A stretch of DNA of 64,000 nt from Oscillospiraceae bacterium. GTDB lineage: Bacteria; Bacillota; Clostridia; Saccharofermentanales; Saccharofermentanaceae. Positions 34,988 to 42,414 of this stretch are shown piece by piece. Each line of letters starts with the position of its first letter. Positions within the stretch are counted from its first letter, which is position 1. The notes beneath the pieces were generated by a model that was not told the origin of the DNA, ran no database searches, and saw only the letters and a list, made by a program, of their open reading frames with translations. The stretch is from positions 223,453-287,452 of the forward strand of contig CACZGS010000005.1 in the NCBI GenBank assembly GCA_902780785.1, read 5' to 3'. The position numbers and the translations under genes are program-made.

Positions 34988-35409
34988 TCCTTGATGCTCT
35001 CCCTGTACTTCTGATAAGCCATCATCAAAAGGGATTTGTCCTGGCTGTATGTGATCTCGTCCAAAGCCCTGGCAACCTCAACGAACTTGCATTCGATCGT
35101 GCCTGAATCAGGGAAAGGCTTGCATTCCTCACTCTTGGTCTCCATTACGAACCAGGAGATGTTATTGTGTACGGGCTTCCTTCTGGAAACTGAATAGAAC
35201 TCATAATTGGTCTTGCCGCACGGAGCTATGACACGGGCATCGACATCTGTCTCGATCTTGACTCTCTCCTTCGCAAAAGCGGATAACGAGAGATCCGCAC
35301 TGCTCTTAACGGCTCCTTTGGGAAAACCCCATTCGTGCTTATCGTTGCTGACAAGCAATACCTTGTCTCCTGCGAAAACGATTCCACCTGAACAGTTGCG
35401 AACGATCAT
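34984..35409 (-). CDS. Nudix-fold protein with degenerate Nudix box
   Basis: A 141-residue protein with Nudix fold features: RNCSGGIVFAGDKVLLVSN at the start and EWGFPKGAVKSSADLSLSAF before the expected helix. The canonical box GX5EX7REUXEEXGU is only partly kept. The first Glu is Ala, and the REUXEE core reads as KERVKIE with a one-residue shift, while the final Gly is Asp. Metal-dependent hydrolysis is therefore doubtful. It is coupled to the IMPACT gene. Some Nudix relatives act as sensors or RNA decappers. Confidence 0.75.
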   Translation of the reverse strand: MIVRNCSGGIVFAGDKVLLVSNDKHEWGFPKGAVKSSADLSLSAFAKERVKIETDVDARVIAPCGKTNYEFYSVSRRKPVHNNISWFVMETKSEECKPFPDSGTIECKFVEVARALDEITYSQDKSLLMMAYQKYRESIKD

Positions 35410-35482
35410 ATCCTACCAACCCGAAAATCAATTATTCATAACATGATTTTATCACAGGTCAGTATACTTTTCTTGTTGTCAT

Positions 35483-35511
35483 TTGTTCTTTTGGGGACAG
35501 GTCTGTATAAT
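35483..35511 (+). promoter_or_regulatory. Promoter predicting a leaderless DUF4015 transcript
   Basis: TTGTTC (35483-35488) and a perfect TATAAT (35506-35511) with a 17-base spacer place the transcription start at about 35518-35519, which is the first base of the ATG at 35519. Confidence 0.45.
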
Positions 35512-35518
35512 TGTCAGT

Positions 35519-36868
35519 ATGTTAAATAATAATGAGAATAATATAGGAGTTCAAAATCAGGACAGCTCTGAGATGATCAAGCTCAGAAAGCTGCTTAATA
35601 TCCTGCTTTCTCTTTCCGCGATCCTCGCAGTCGTATTGATCACTCTTGGTGTCACCAAGATAATCAAGATCGTTAATAGCGAGGAAACCGGCGTAAGCAT
35701 TCCAATACTTATCAACTCCACCACCGAGAGCACAACTTATACCGAGCCTATCGTCTATCACACAGAGCAGCTTGCCGCATCCGAGCTTGCCGACAGTTAC
35801 TGGCGTCCCCTTCCCGAGATCGCCGAAGCTGACGTTAAGACTCCCGAGCATTTCGAAGTAAAGGGATTGTACGTCGGCACATGTTCCAATATCGACTATG
35901 CGATCGAGCTCTGCAAGAACAGCGAACTCAATGCCGTAGTTATCAACCTCAAGCAGGAATACGGCATCCCTTTCAAGACAAAGAACGAGACAGCCAGAGA
36001 GATCGGCTATGTCTGGGACGCTTATGACATCGACAAGGTAATCAAGAAGTGCCACGAGAATAACGTCAGGGTAATCGGACGTGTCGTATGCTTCAACGAT
36101 TCTCTGGCAGCCGAGCACTTCCCCAAGAGAGCAATTACGGATGCTTCCGGTAACGTCGTAAGATTCAGCAACGAAGGTAACAACCCCTTCTTAAGCCCTT
36201 ATAATTCCGAGAACTGGGATTACCTTATCGACATCGCATTAGAAGGCGTCGAGCATGGCGTTGACGAGATCCAGTTCGACTATGTGCGTTTCCCTGCAGG
36301 CTCCACAAAAAATAAGGCAAAGCCCTACTACGGTGAGGAAGGCCAGACTCCTACGAAGGCCGAAGCCGTTAACAGATTCCTTCAGGAAGCGAGGATCAGG
36401 ATCCAGGATACATACGGTATTCCCGTTTCAGCGGATATCTTCGGTATCGTCTTAACATCAGAACTCGATGCAGGCATCATCGGCCAGGACTTCGCCACAT
36501 TGGGCATGACCGGCGTAGATTCCTGCTGTCCGATGTTATATCCTTCGCACTATGCTTTGGGAACAATGCTTGCGGGACATGTTTTCAAGACACCCGATAA
36601 AGAGCCTTATCTCATCGTATACAGCGTTTTGCACGAATGCCGCTCAACCTATGTCCAGCCGGGCTTTACGGCCATGAGACCTTATCTGCAGGCCTTTACG
36701 GCATCTTATATCGGCAAGGGCAATTACATTGAATACGGCTACCGCGAGATCAACGCACAGATAAAAGCCATTCATGACGTCGGAATATATGAATTTATCC
36801 TGTGGGATCCGAAGTTCAGTTATCCTAAGGGCAACTACGACGGAAATATGTCAGTTCCAACAGATTGA
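35519..36868 (+). CDS. DUF4015 glycoside hydrolase-like exported protein
   Basis: The 449-residue product has a cytoplasmic N-terminus, one membrane helix (about 25-47), a Thr/Glu-rich linker and a TIM-barrel-like domain of the DUF4015 family (related to GH13-like glycosidases). Visible family features are KGLYVGTCSNIDYAI, NNVRVIGRVVCFND, the EIQFDYVRFP strand with conserved Asp, and YPSHYALG. A carbohydrate-hydrolysing role is assumed from family, not shown. The start is uncertain: ATG 35519 has no ribosome site, while ATG 35573 has AGGA ten bases before and directly precedes the membrane helix. Confidence 0.75.
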   Translation: MLNNNENNIGVQNQDSSEMIKLRKLLNILLSLSAILAVVLITLGVTKIIKIVNSEETGVSIPILINSTTESTTYTEPIVYHTEQLAASELADSYWRPLPEIAEADVKTPEHFEVKGLYVGTCSNIDYAIELCKNSELNAVVINLKQEYGIPFKTKNETAREIGYVWDAYDIDKVIKKCHENNVRVIGRVVCFNDSLAAEHFPKRAITDASGNVVRFSNEGNNPFLSPYNSENWDYLIDIALEGVEHGVDEIQFDYVRFPAGSTKNKAKPYYGEEGQTPTKAEAVNRFLQEARIRIQDTYGIPVSADIFGIVLTSELDAGIIGQDFATLGMTGVDSCCPMLYPSHYALGTMLAGHVFKTPDKEPYLIVYSVLHECRSTYVQPGFTAMRPYLQAFTASYIGKGNYIEYGYREINAQIKAIHDVGIYEFILWDPKFSYPKGNYDGNMSVPTD

Positions 36869-36923
36869 AACTAACTGATTCTAAGCATAAAATATGTAGG
36901 TTATTTATATAAGAGGTGACAAC

Positions 36924-38210
36924 ATGCTTGATATTAAATTCTTACGTACCAATCCGGACATCGTTAAACAGAACATCAGGAACAAGTTCCAGGACGAGAA
37001 GCTTCCCCTTGTAGATCAGGTCATTGAACTTGATAAGGAATTCCGCGAGAGCAAGACACGTGCTGAATCTTTAAGAGCTAACCGCAACAAGGTCAGCAAG
37101 CAGATCGGCGCTCTCATGGCCCAGGGCAAGAAGGACGAAGCTGAAGTAGTTAAGAAGCAGGTCACAGATATGGCTGACGAGCTCGAAGCGCTCTCTGCTA
37201 AGGAGACAGAGCTTGAAGAGCAGATCAGAAAGATCATGCTCGTTATCCCTAACATCATCGACCCTTCCGTTCCGATCGGCAAGGACGATTCCGAGAACGT
37301 TGAGATCGAGAAGTTCGGCGAGCCTTTCGTACCTGATTTCGAAGTTCCCTATCACGTTGACATCATGGAAAAGCTTGACGGCATCGAGCTCGACCAGGCA
37401 AGAGAGACATCCGGCAACGGCTTCTATTACTTAAAGGGCGACATCGCAAGACTTCATTCTGCATGCCTGTCTTATGCACGCGACTTCATGATCGACCGCG
37501 GATTCACATATTACATTCCGCCTTACATGATCAGATCTTCCGTTGTTACCGGCGTTATGAGCTTTGCAGAGATGGAGAACATGATGTACAAGATCGAGGG
37601 CGAGGACCTCTACCTCATCGGTACTTCTGAGCACTCCATGATCGGTAAGTTCATCGACACGATCACAGACGAGGACAAGCTCCCCCAGACTCTTACATCC
37701 TACTCCCCCTGCTTCCGTAAGGAAGTCGGTGCTCACGGCATTGAGGAGCGTGGTGTATATAGAATCCACCAGTTCGAAAAGCAGGAGATGATCGTTGTCT
37801 GCAAACCTGAAGATTCCATGACATGGTACAACAAGCTTTGGCAGAACACGGTAGATTACTTCCGTTCACTCGACATCCCCGTAAGAACACTCGAGTGCTG
37901 CTCCGGTGACCTCGCAGACCTTAAGGTCAAGTCCTGTGACGTTGAGGCTTGGTCTCCCAGACAGAAGAAGTATTTCGAAGTAGGTTCCTGCTCCAACCTG
38001 GGCGACGCTCAGGCAAGACGTCTTAAGATCAGGATCAGAGGACCTGAGGGCACATACCTCGCTCATACTCTTAACAACACATGCGTTGCTCCTCCGAGAA
38101 TGCTCATCGCCTTCTTAGAGAACAACCTCAATGAAGACGGCTCCATCAGGATCCCTGAAGCATTGAGACCTTACATGGGCGGCAAGTCCGTAATCGAAGT
38201 TAAGAAGTAA
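36924..38210 (+). CDS. serS: Seryl-tRNA synthetase
   Basis: SerRS charges tRNA-Ser (and tRNA-Sec, where present) with serine. The 428-residue product has the N-terminal coiled-coil tRNA-binding arm (about 28-110, Lys/Glu rich) and a class II catalytic core: motif 1 around SGNGFYYLKGD to RGFTYYIPPYM, motif 2 SPCFRKEVGAHG (residues ~255-266), RVHQFEKQE, and motif 3 NNTCVAPPRMLIAFLENN. Length is typical. The gap from the DUF4015 gene is 55 bases, and no T-box leader is visible. A terminator follows. Confidence 0.97.
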   Translation: MLDIKFLRTNPDIVKQNIRNKFQDEKLPLVDQVIELDKEFRESKTRAESLRANRNKVSKQIGALMAQGKKDEAEVVKKQVTDMADELEALSAKETELEEQIRKIMLVIPNIIDPSVPIGKDDSENVEIEKFGEPFVPDFEVPYHVDIMEKLDGIELDQARETSGNGFYYLKGDIARLHSACLSYARDFMIDRGFTYYIPPYMIRSSVVTGVMSFAEMENMMYKIEGEDLYLIGTSEHSMIGKFIDTITDEDKLPQTLTSYSPCFRKEVGAHGIEERGVYRIHQFEKQEMIVVCKPEDSMTWYNKLWQNTVDYFRSLDIPVRTLECCSGDLADLKVKSCDVEAWSPRQKKYFEVGSCSNLGDAQARRLKIRIRGPEGTYLAHTLNNTCVAPPRMLIAFLENNLNEDGSIRIPEALRPYMGGKSVIEVKK

Positions 38211-38232
38211 TCTCTTTAACAAAACAAATTCA

Positions 38233-38264
38233 AAGAGGCTGTCGATGGCAGCCTCTTATTTTTT
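38233..38264 (+). terminator. Terminator of serS
   Basis: A 9-bp perfect stem AAGAGGCTG/CAGCCTCTT (38233-38241, 38249-38257) with a 7-base loop is followed by ATTTTTTC. Confidence 0.9.
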
Positions 38265-38281
38265 CGCGGTCTTTACGGCAA

Positions 38282-38311
38282 GAAAAAAGGTTGCCTCATA
38301 TGAGACAACCT
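38282..38311 (-). terminator. Terminator of rpmB
   Basis: Arms 38288-38298 and 38301-38311 form an 11-bp hairpin (one G-U pair on the minus strand) followed by TTTTTT on that strand. It belongs to the GTCTC/GAGGC hairpin family of this window. Confidence 0.9.
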
Positions 38312-38337
38312 CTAGAATTACTACTTAAGCTAGAACC

Positions 38338-38535
38338 TTACGCTCTTTCAACTTTGCCGGAACGAAGGCAACGTGTGCAAACGTTCATTGACTTGGGGGT
38401 GCCGTCAACAACAACCTTAACTCTGTGTACGTTAGCCTGCTGCGTAGTAAGCGCGCGTCTTGAAATCTGTGAACGCGTGATTCTAATCTTTCTGCCGAAG
38501 AACATATCTTTCTGGCAAACTTCACACTTAGCCAT
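38338..38535 (-). CDS. rpmB: 50S ribosomal protein L28, zinc-type
   Basis: The 65-residue L28 begins MAKCEVCQKDMFFG and ends CTRCLRSGKVERA. The four cysteines (CxxC near residue 4 and CTRC near residue 54) mark the zinc-binding C+ form; organisms with Zur control often have a C- paralogue, and none is in view. The ITRSQISRRALTTQQ segment matches the family core. ATG 38535 follows AGGAGG. It forms a single-gene unit with promoter 38571-38599 and a strong terminator. Confidence 0.96.
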   Translation of the reverse strand: MAKCEVCQKDMFFGRKIRITRSQISRRALTTQQANVHRVKVVVDGTPKSMNVCTRCLRSGKVERA

Positions 38536-38570
38536 GCAAACACCTCCTGTTAGAATTCAAATGCCTAAGA

Positions 38571-38599
38571 ATAATACCACAACCTATTTAAGAGTGCAA
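38571..38599 (-). promoter_or_regulatory. Promoter of rpmB
   Basis: On the minus strand TTGCAC (38599-38594) and TATTAT (38576-38571) have a 17-base spacer. Confidence 0.55.
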
Positions 38600-38645
38600 C
38601 AAGTTTTTGCGTTGGTTTTCCAAGTAAAACACACTTTTTTTCAGG

Positions 38646-39179
38646 TCAGGTCACCTTACTGCTGAATATGCGTCTTATCGTTATGATTCTTTCACATATT
38701 GCGTCGCCTGAAGAGAAGTTGCGGAGCCTTACCGTGGTCCTCGCAGGCGAGATCATGAAGAGCGTTCCGGTATCCGTACAGACGGCCATTTCATAGATAC
38801 TCTTGTCATTAGGATCCTTGGGATTCGACAAGAATATAATGTCGCCCGGAAGTATCTGGTCGATCATTATCTTACCCGTAACGGCGTCAGGCTCAGGTAT
38901 GATCTCCGTACCCGCCTTGGCCTGCTCCTCCATAGTTCTGGGGATCTGTATGCCGTTTACTTCGGCACTTACATATACGACACCGTTTACGGAGGCGCCG
39001 TCTATGGACATGCCGTTCTGGATATATTTACTGTTAACAAAAGTAAGCACCGAGCTGACAAAATAACGGCTGGATACTTCTTCCGTCTGGGCTCTGGGAG
39101 AGAGCTCGATAACGCCTGACGAACCGATCCATCCCGAATCACCGCCCGGAAGCGCTACCTGGTAAACGCCTTCTCTCAA
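38646..39179 (-). CDS. C-terminal half of a frameshifted SH3/NlpC-P60-like protein
   Basis: This frame (177 codons, first Met-like codon TTG at 39179) continues the protein broken at 39180. It begins inside the second SH3 domain (VYQVALPGGDSGWIGSSGVIEL) and runs into an NlpC/P60-like domain. The block NGVVYVSAEVNGIQIPRT matches the DCSGFV...NGI.LPR stretch, with the catalytic Cys position Val. LPGDIIFL matches GDLVFF, and the YEMAVCTDTG stretch carries Glu where the catalytic His is expected. The domain looks catalytically dead. A separate translation start is unlikely because it would open within a domain. Confidence 0.55.
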   Translation of the reverse strand: MREGVYQVALPGGDSGWIGSSGVIELSPRAQTEEVSSRYFVSSVLTFVNSKYIQNGMSIDGASVNGVVYVSAEVNGIQIPRTMEEQAKAGTEIIPEPDAVTGKIMIDQILPGDIIFLSNPKDPNDKSIYEMAVCTDTGTLFMISPARTTVRLRNFSSGDAICERIITIRRIFSSKVT

Positions 39180-39882
39180 GGACAGTATTCATCATTACCT
39201 TCTTTATCAATGTACCGTTGCTCGCGTGGGTCATGACGTTTTTCGAAGGGTCGGATACGATGAGCTTGTACTGGTGGATATCGGGTTCGATGGAATTCGT
39301 ATCGGCAACAAGGCTCGATTCCTTAACGAAGCCCGTAAGGCCGTCCATGGTCTGTATCTTGCAGTAACCGTTCTTGGCGGAACTGACATATTTTACAGGC
39401 TCATTGAAAAGGACCTCTGCTATTCTCGTTGTGGACGGGTCAGGCTCGCTCATGAGCGCGACCGTGCTGTCTTTTACTACCCTGAAGCTCTCATCTTCAT
39501 ACTCGAGATTGATTACAGGCTCGACGAAGAGTTCGATGTTCGTACCTTTGAAGAGGTCAGGCAGTACTCGCGGGAGAATGTAGAATACGCCGACGATAAG
39601 AAGGACAAAAGCCGCAATGGCGATCGCAAGACTTATGAACTTTCTCTTCTTAACGCCGCCAAGCATTGCCTGCTTATCGGAAAGGCCCCACTTCTCTTCC
39701 ATGTCCTCGGCGCTGCCGTACTGCTCTTTGCCCTCATCCATATCCTTGAGGAAAGGCAGATTTACGGGGCGCTCCAAGTGCCTTATCGTCTTAGGCGGAA
39801 TCTCTCCTCCCACCTGAGGTTTCTTTTTGCGCTCGAAGATCTTGAAGATCCCGCCGTTTTCGAGTTTATCCCGTCTCTTCAT
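39139..39882 (-). CDS. N-terminal half of a frameshifted SH3/NlpC-P60-like protein
   Basis: From ATG 39882 the frame encodes a basic cytoplasmic N-terminus (~80 residues), a membrane helix near 82-105 and an extracytoplasmic region with one complete bacterial SH3 domain (YVSSAKNGYCKIQTMDGLTGFV) and the first half of a second (VMTHASNGTLIKK). After MNTVL, near 39180, it leaves the conserved frame and ends 13 codons later with an Arg/Gly-rich tail. The next 38646-39179 frame restores the SH3 sequence. It follows acpS by two bases and is the last gene of the dnaD-dnaI-acpS run. Confidence 0.55.
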   Translation of the reverse strand: MKRRDKLENGGIFKIFERKKKPQVGGEIPPKTIRHLERPVNLPFLKDMDEGKEQYGSAEDMEEKWGLSDKQAMLGGVKKRKFISLAIAIAAFVLLIVGVFYILPRVLPDLFKGTNIELFVEPVINLEYEDESFRVVKDSTVALMSEPDPSTTRIAEVLFNEPVKYVSSAKNGYCKIQTMDGLTGFVKESSLVADTNSIEPDIHQYKLIVSDPSKNVMTHASNGTLIKKVMMNTVLERRRLPGSASGR

Positions 39883-39884
39883 CC

Positions 39885-40280
39885 TTATTTCTCCACGAGC
39901 ATAACGCAATAAGCTATGGCCATTCCGCCGTCATGTGAAAGGCTCAGCGAGACAGAACTCATTCCGAGGTTTTCCGCGTGTTCCAAAGCGCCGCCGGTAA
40001 GCTTAACGCCAGGTGTTCCGCGTTCGTCCTTAACGACTTCGATGTCATGCATTCCGACACCTTCGCTCATAAGACCGGTTCCGAGAGCCTTGCCTACTGC
40101 TTCTTTTGCAGCATATCTTGCGGCATAACGCTCGGCCTTTCTGTTAAGATCTTTGGCGGAATTGCAATAATCTATCTCGGATACGGTAAAGCACTTATCG
40201 ATAAAAGCCTGATTACCGTCTTCTATCTTCTTTACGAATCTTGATACGTCAACAATGTCGATCCCGCAGCGGATATTCAT
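39885..40280 (-). CDS. acpS: Holo-acyl-carrier-protein synthase
   Basis: AcpS transfers the 4'-phosphopantetheine of CoA to the serine of acyl carrier protein. The 131-residue product begins MNIRCGIDIVDVSRF with the conserved Asp of the GIDIV motif and has AARYAAKEAVGKALGTG, the second magnesium/CoA motif with Glu, and LSLSHDGGMAIAYCV near the end. ATG 40280 has AAGG eight bases before; the frame is open to GTG 40289, which is less suited. It joins dnaI upstream and the SH3 gene downstream in one tight run and links to CoaW through CoA use. Confidence 0.92.
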   Translation of the reverse strand: MNIRCGIDIVDVSRFVKKIEDGNQAFIDKCFTVSEIDYCNSAKDLNRKAERYAARYAAKEAVGKALGTGLMSEGVGMHDIEVVKDERGTPGVKLTGGALEHAENLGMSSVSLSLSHDGGMAIAYCVMLVEK

Positions 40281-40290
40281 CGGAAGCACC

Positions 40291-41196
40291 TTACCTGCCT
40301 TCCGAAGATATCTTCTTTGCGGACTGGAGCTTGCCGCTGATCCTCATGTCGCACTTCTTTATCAGTTCTGCTACCGGAAAAGGAGTTACGAGCACGGTAT
40401 CGAGCTTTGAAGCTGCTCTTGTTTCCAATATGGTATTCAATATCGAACCTACGTTGTTTGAGAGCGTTACGGTATCGGCGAAATCGTCGATCACAAGGAA
40501 ATCGACATGCTTAAGGCCTTCTAAAGTATCAGGCATAAGTGCCGCCAGATCCTCACACTTAGCGTAATAAGCGCTCTTTCCGAGCTTGATCGCTGTCTTG
40601 CATACGCAGACAGATAAGAATGTCTTACCGGTTTGCGGGGGCGCGGAATAAATATAGACAGATGATCTGGATTCTTCGCTTCTCTTTCCGATCAGCTCTT
40701 TAAGAAGATCGTTCATCATGCTCTTTATCTTCTTGCGGCCGGGAGCATCACCCAGATAATCATCCCTGTAATTCTTCATCTTATAGGATGGATAATCAGC
40801 CATTCCGCTCTGCTCATAGCACATCTCAAGCTCATTTTCCCTGCAGGAACATACGCTGCTCTTGCCGTCGGGAGTCTTGATAAAGCCTGTGTCATTACAC
40901 TCGCTGCAGATGAACTTCTCTTCGTCAAAATCAGGTGCAATGTTATTTCTCGCAATGATCTTGTCGCGCTTTGTCTGGAGCTCTTCTATGGCGGTATCGT
41001 ATCTCTTTATAAGACGCTCGTCCTTATCGATAACGGCAATGAACCTGCTGTTCCTGACTTCAAGGATCTGTCCGTCTATATCCTTAAGTTCCGGGCATGC
41101 CTTATATACGCGGCTTATGCTGTTCTGCCTGTTGATATCTCTTGTGGCAGCAACTTCGGTAAGGCTCTCTCCTATGAGTTCTTTAATCGTCTTCAT
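40291..41196 (-). CDS. dnaI: DnaI/DnaC-like helicase loader
   Basis: The 301-residue product is an AAA+ helicase loader of the DnaI/DnaC kind. It has a helical N-terminal domain, a zinc module with CSEC (residues 97-100) and CSC (116-118), and an AAA+ core: Walker A read as APPQTGKT (185-192), in which the first Gly of the motif is Ala, Walker B FLVIDDF near 233-239, and a final helical region. Loader activity on the replicative helicase is inferred from the family and from its place behind dnaD. ATG 41196 sits next to the dnaD stop (two bases). Confidence 0.82.
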   Translation of the reverse strand: MKTIKELIGESLTEVAATRDINRQNSISRVYKACPELKDIDGQILEVRNSRFIAVIDKDERLIKRYDTAIEELQTKRDKIIARNNIAPDFDEEKFICSECNDTGFIKTPDGKSSVCSCRENELEMCYEQSGMADYPSYKMKNYRDDYLGDAPGRKKIKSMMNDLLKELIGKRSEESRSSVYIYSAPPQTGKTFLSVCVCKTAIKLGKSAYYAKCEDLAALMPDTLEGLKHVDFLVIDDFADTVTLSNNVGSILNTILETRAASKLDTVLVTPFPVAELIKKCDMRISGKLQSAKKISSEGR

Positions 41197-41197
41197 A

Positions 41198-42250
41198 TCA
41201 GTCTCCAAACATGCCGAGAATATCATCCGGGGACTCATTATCGTCCTCAGCTGTATTCTCGGAAGCCTTATCCGCCTTGGGCTGTTCCTTATCGCTGCTT
41301 ACAATGCCGGCTTCCTCACCGGTAGCCCATACGGAACCCGCGTTAGCCTTCCTTCTGGTGGCCTTGCGCTTGTTCTCCTTATGCTCTTCTTCGCTGAATC
41401 TTGCTGCTTCTTCAGCAGTCTTTATGCCGTGGTCGTGCCATTTTGTAAGAGTGTCTCCGACATTCTTAAGTGTCAGATTGCTCCTGAATTCATTTTCCTT
41501 GAAAGCAAGTGTAACGAGCTCTTCCGTCGCACCGAGATCTTCTGCCCAGCTCTTGACACGGTCAAGATCAAGACCGTTAAGGCGCTTGCGCATGAGACTT
41601 CCGGTGAGCTTGATGAGCTTATTTGTGCGCTTGCTGATCTCCAGCTGCTTTTCGAGGCTCTTGATATCCGTATAACCCTTCTGATACCATTCGCGCGCCT
41701 TGTTCTCCATCAGGATATTTGACCTGTGGATCGATTGCTCATATCCCTCTTCGAAAAGCTTGTAGCAAACCATTCCTTCGAACTTATACTCGTAAAGACA
41801 CTTATCTATAAGCCTGTAGAAGATATAAGGGAGCTCTCCCTGATAGAAAGTCTTCGAAATGGATTCGGCGAGGGTCGTCCTCTCCTTCTCGTCACTCTTA
41901 AGGCCTGTGAGATTGGGATCGTCGCCCCTGGCCTTCTGTGCCTGGACGTATTCTTCAACCTCACGTGCTTTTATGTCATCGAAAGAATAAGTCTTATCCT
42001 TGCGGTTGATAAGTCCTGCAGCCATGAGTTCTGCCATGGCCTTCTCAATGTCTTCGTCGGGAATGATCTTATATTTCTTAACTGTATTCTCGTCAAAGCC
42101 GGTCTTGTCACCGGTCATGTTAAGCCAGAGATATACGAGCAAAGCATTTTTGCTCAACTCCTGCGCATATCTTACGAGAAATATATCGGGCAAAAGGCTG
42201 TCATTAATGAGCAGTCTTGATAAATCGTCTTTGCCTTTACCTCTTCCCAT
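41198..42250 (-). CDS. DnaD/DnaB-like primosome protein
   Basis: The 350-residue protein is DnaD-like. A winged-helix-like N-terminus (about 20-110, LPDIFLVRYAQELSKNALLVYLWLN) is followed by a helical region, and near 260-290 is the DDBH2 motif TLTKWHDHGIKTAEEAA of the DnaB_2 fold. The C-terminus is acidic, Lys/Glu/Asp-rich and ends DDILGMFGD. In Firmicutes DnaD helps load helicase at oriC and at stalled forks. It heads the dnaD-dnaI-acpS-SH3 unit with an extended -10 promoter at 42287. Confidence 0.82.
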   Translation of the reverse strand: MGRGKGKDDLSRLLINDSLLPDIFLVRYAQELSKNALLVYLWLNMTGDKTGFDENTVKKYKIIPDEDIEKAMAELMAAGLINRKDKTYSFDDIKAREVEEYVQAQKARGDDPNLTGLKSDEKERTTLAESISKTFYQGELPYIFYRLIDKCLYEYKFEGMVCYKLFEEGYEQSIHRSNILMENKAREWYQKGYTDIKSLEKQLEISKRTNKLIKLTGSLMRKRLNGLDLDRVKSWAEDLGATEELVTLAFKENEFRSNLTLKNVGDTLTKWHDHGIKTAEEAARFSEEEHKENKRKATRRKANAGSVWATGEEAGIVSSDKEQPKADKASENTAEDDNESPDDILGMFGD

Positions 42251-42286
42251 ACGTTTCTAAACCGGACTCCTTGATTTGCTTTGCTA

Positions 42287-42295
42287 ATTATAGCA
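42287..42295 (-). promoter_or_regulatory. Extended -10 promoter of the dnaD operon
   Basis: On the minus strand TGCTATAAT (42295-42287) is an extended -10 element about 40 bases before the dnaD ATG. No good -35 box is present. Confidence 0.5.
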
Positions 42296-42351
42296 TGGAT
42301 TAAGCCTTCTAACGGGTAAAGCTTGGGGCAATCTTTACCGTTTTTAGGACA

Positions 42352-42387
42352 AAAGAATGAGGCTGCCTCATATCTGAGACAGCCTCA
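42352..42387 (-). terminator. Terminator of nifJ
   Basis: Arms TGAGGCTGCCTCA (42358-42370) and TGAGACAGCCTCA (42375-42387) form a 13-bp stem with one G-U pair on the minus strand and a 4-base loop, followed by TTCTTTT. Confidence 0.88.
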
Positions 42388-42414
42388 TGTAAGTTTCCGT
42401 TTAATTCTTAAGAA

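Noticed and set aside
36869..36923. Serine T-box leader before serS
   Set aside because: The 55-base gap is too short for a T-box leader, and no conserved T-box sequence or antiterminator is visible.
42313..42345. Hairpin ACGGTAAAG/CTTTACC followed by TTTTTA as a plus-strand terminator
   Set aside because: No plus-strand gene ends nearby, one base is bulged, and it overlaps the upstream area of the dnaD promoter. It was left unannotated.
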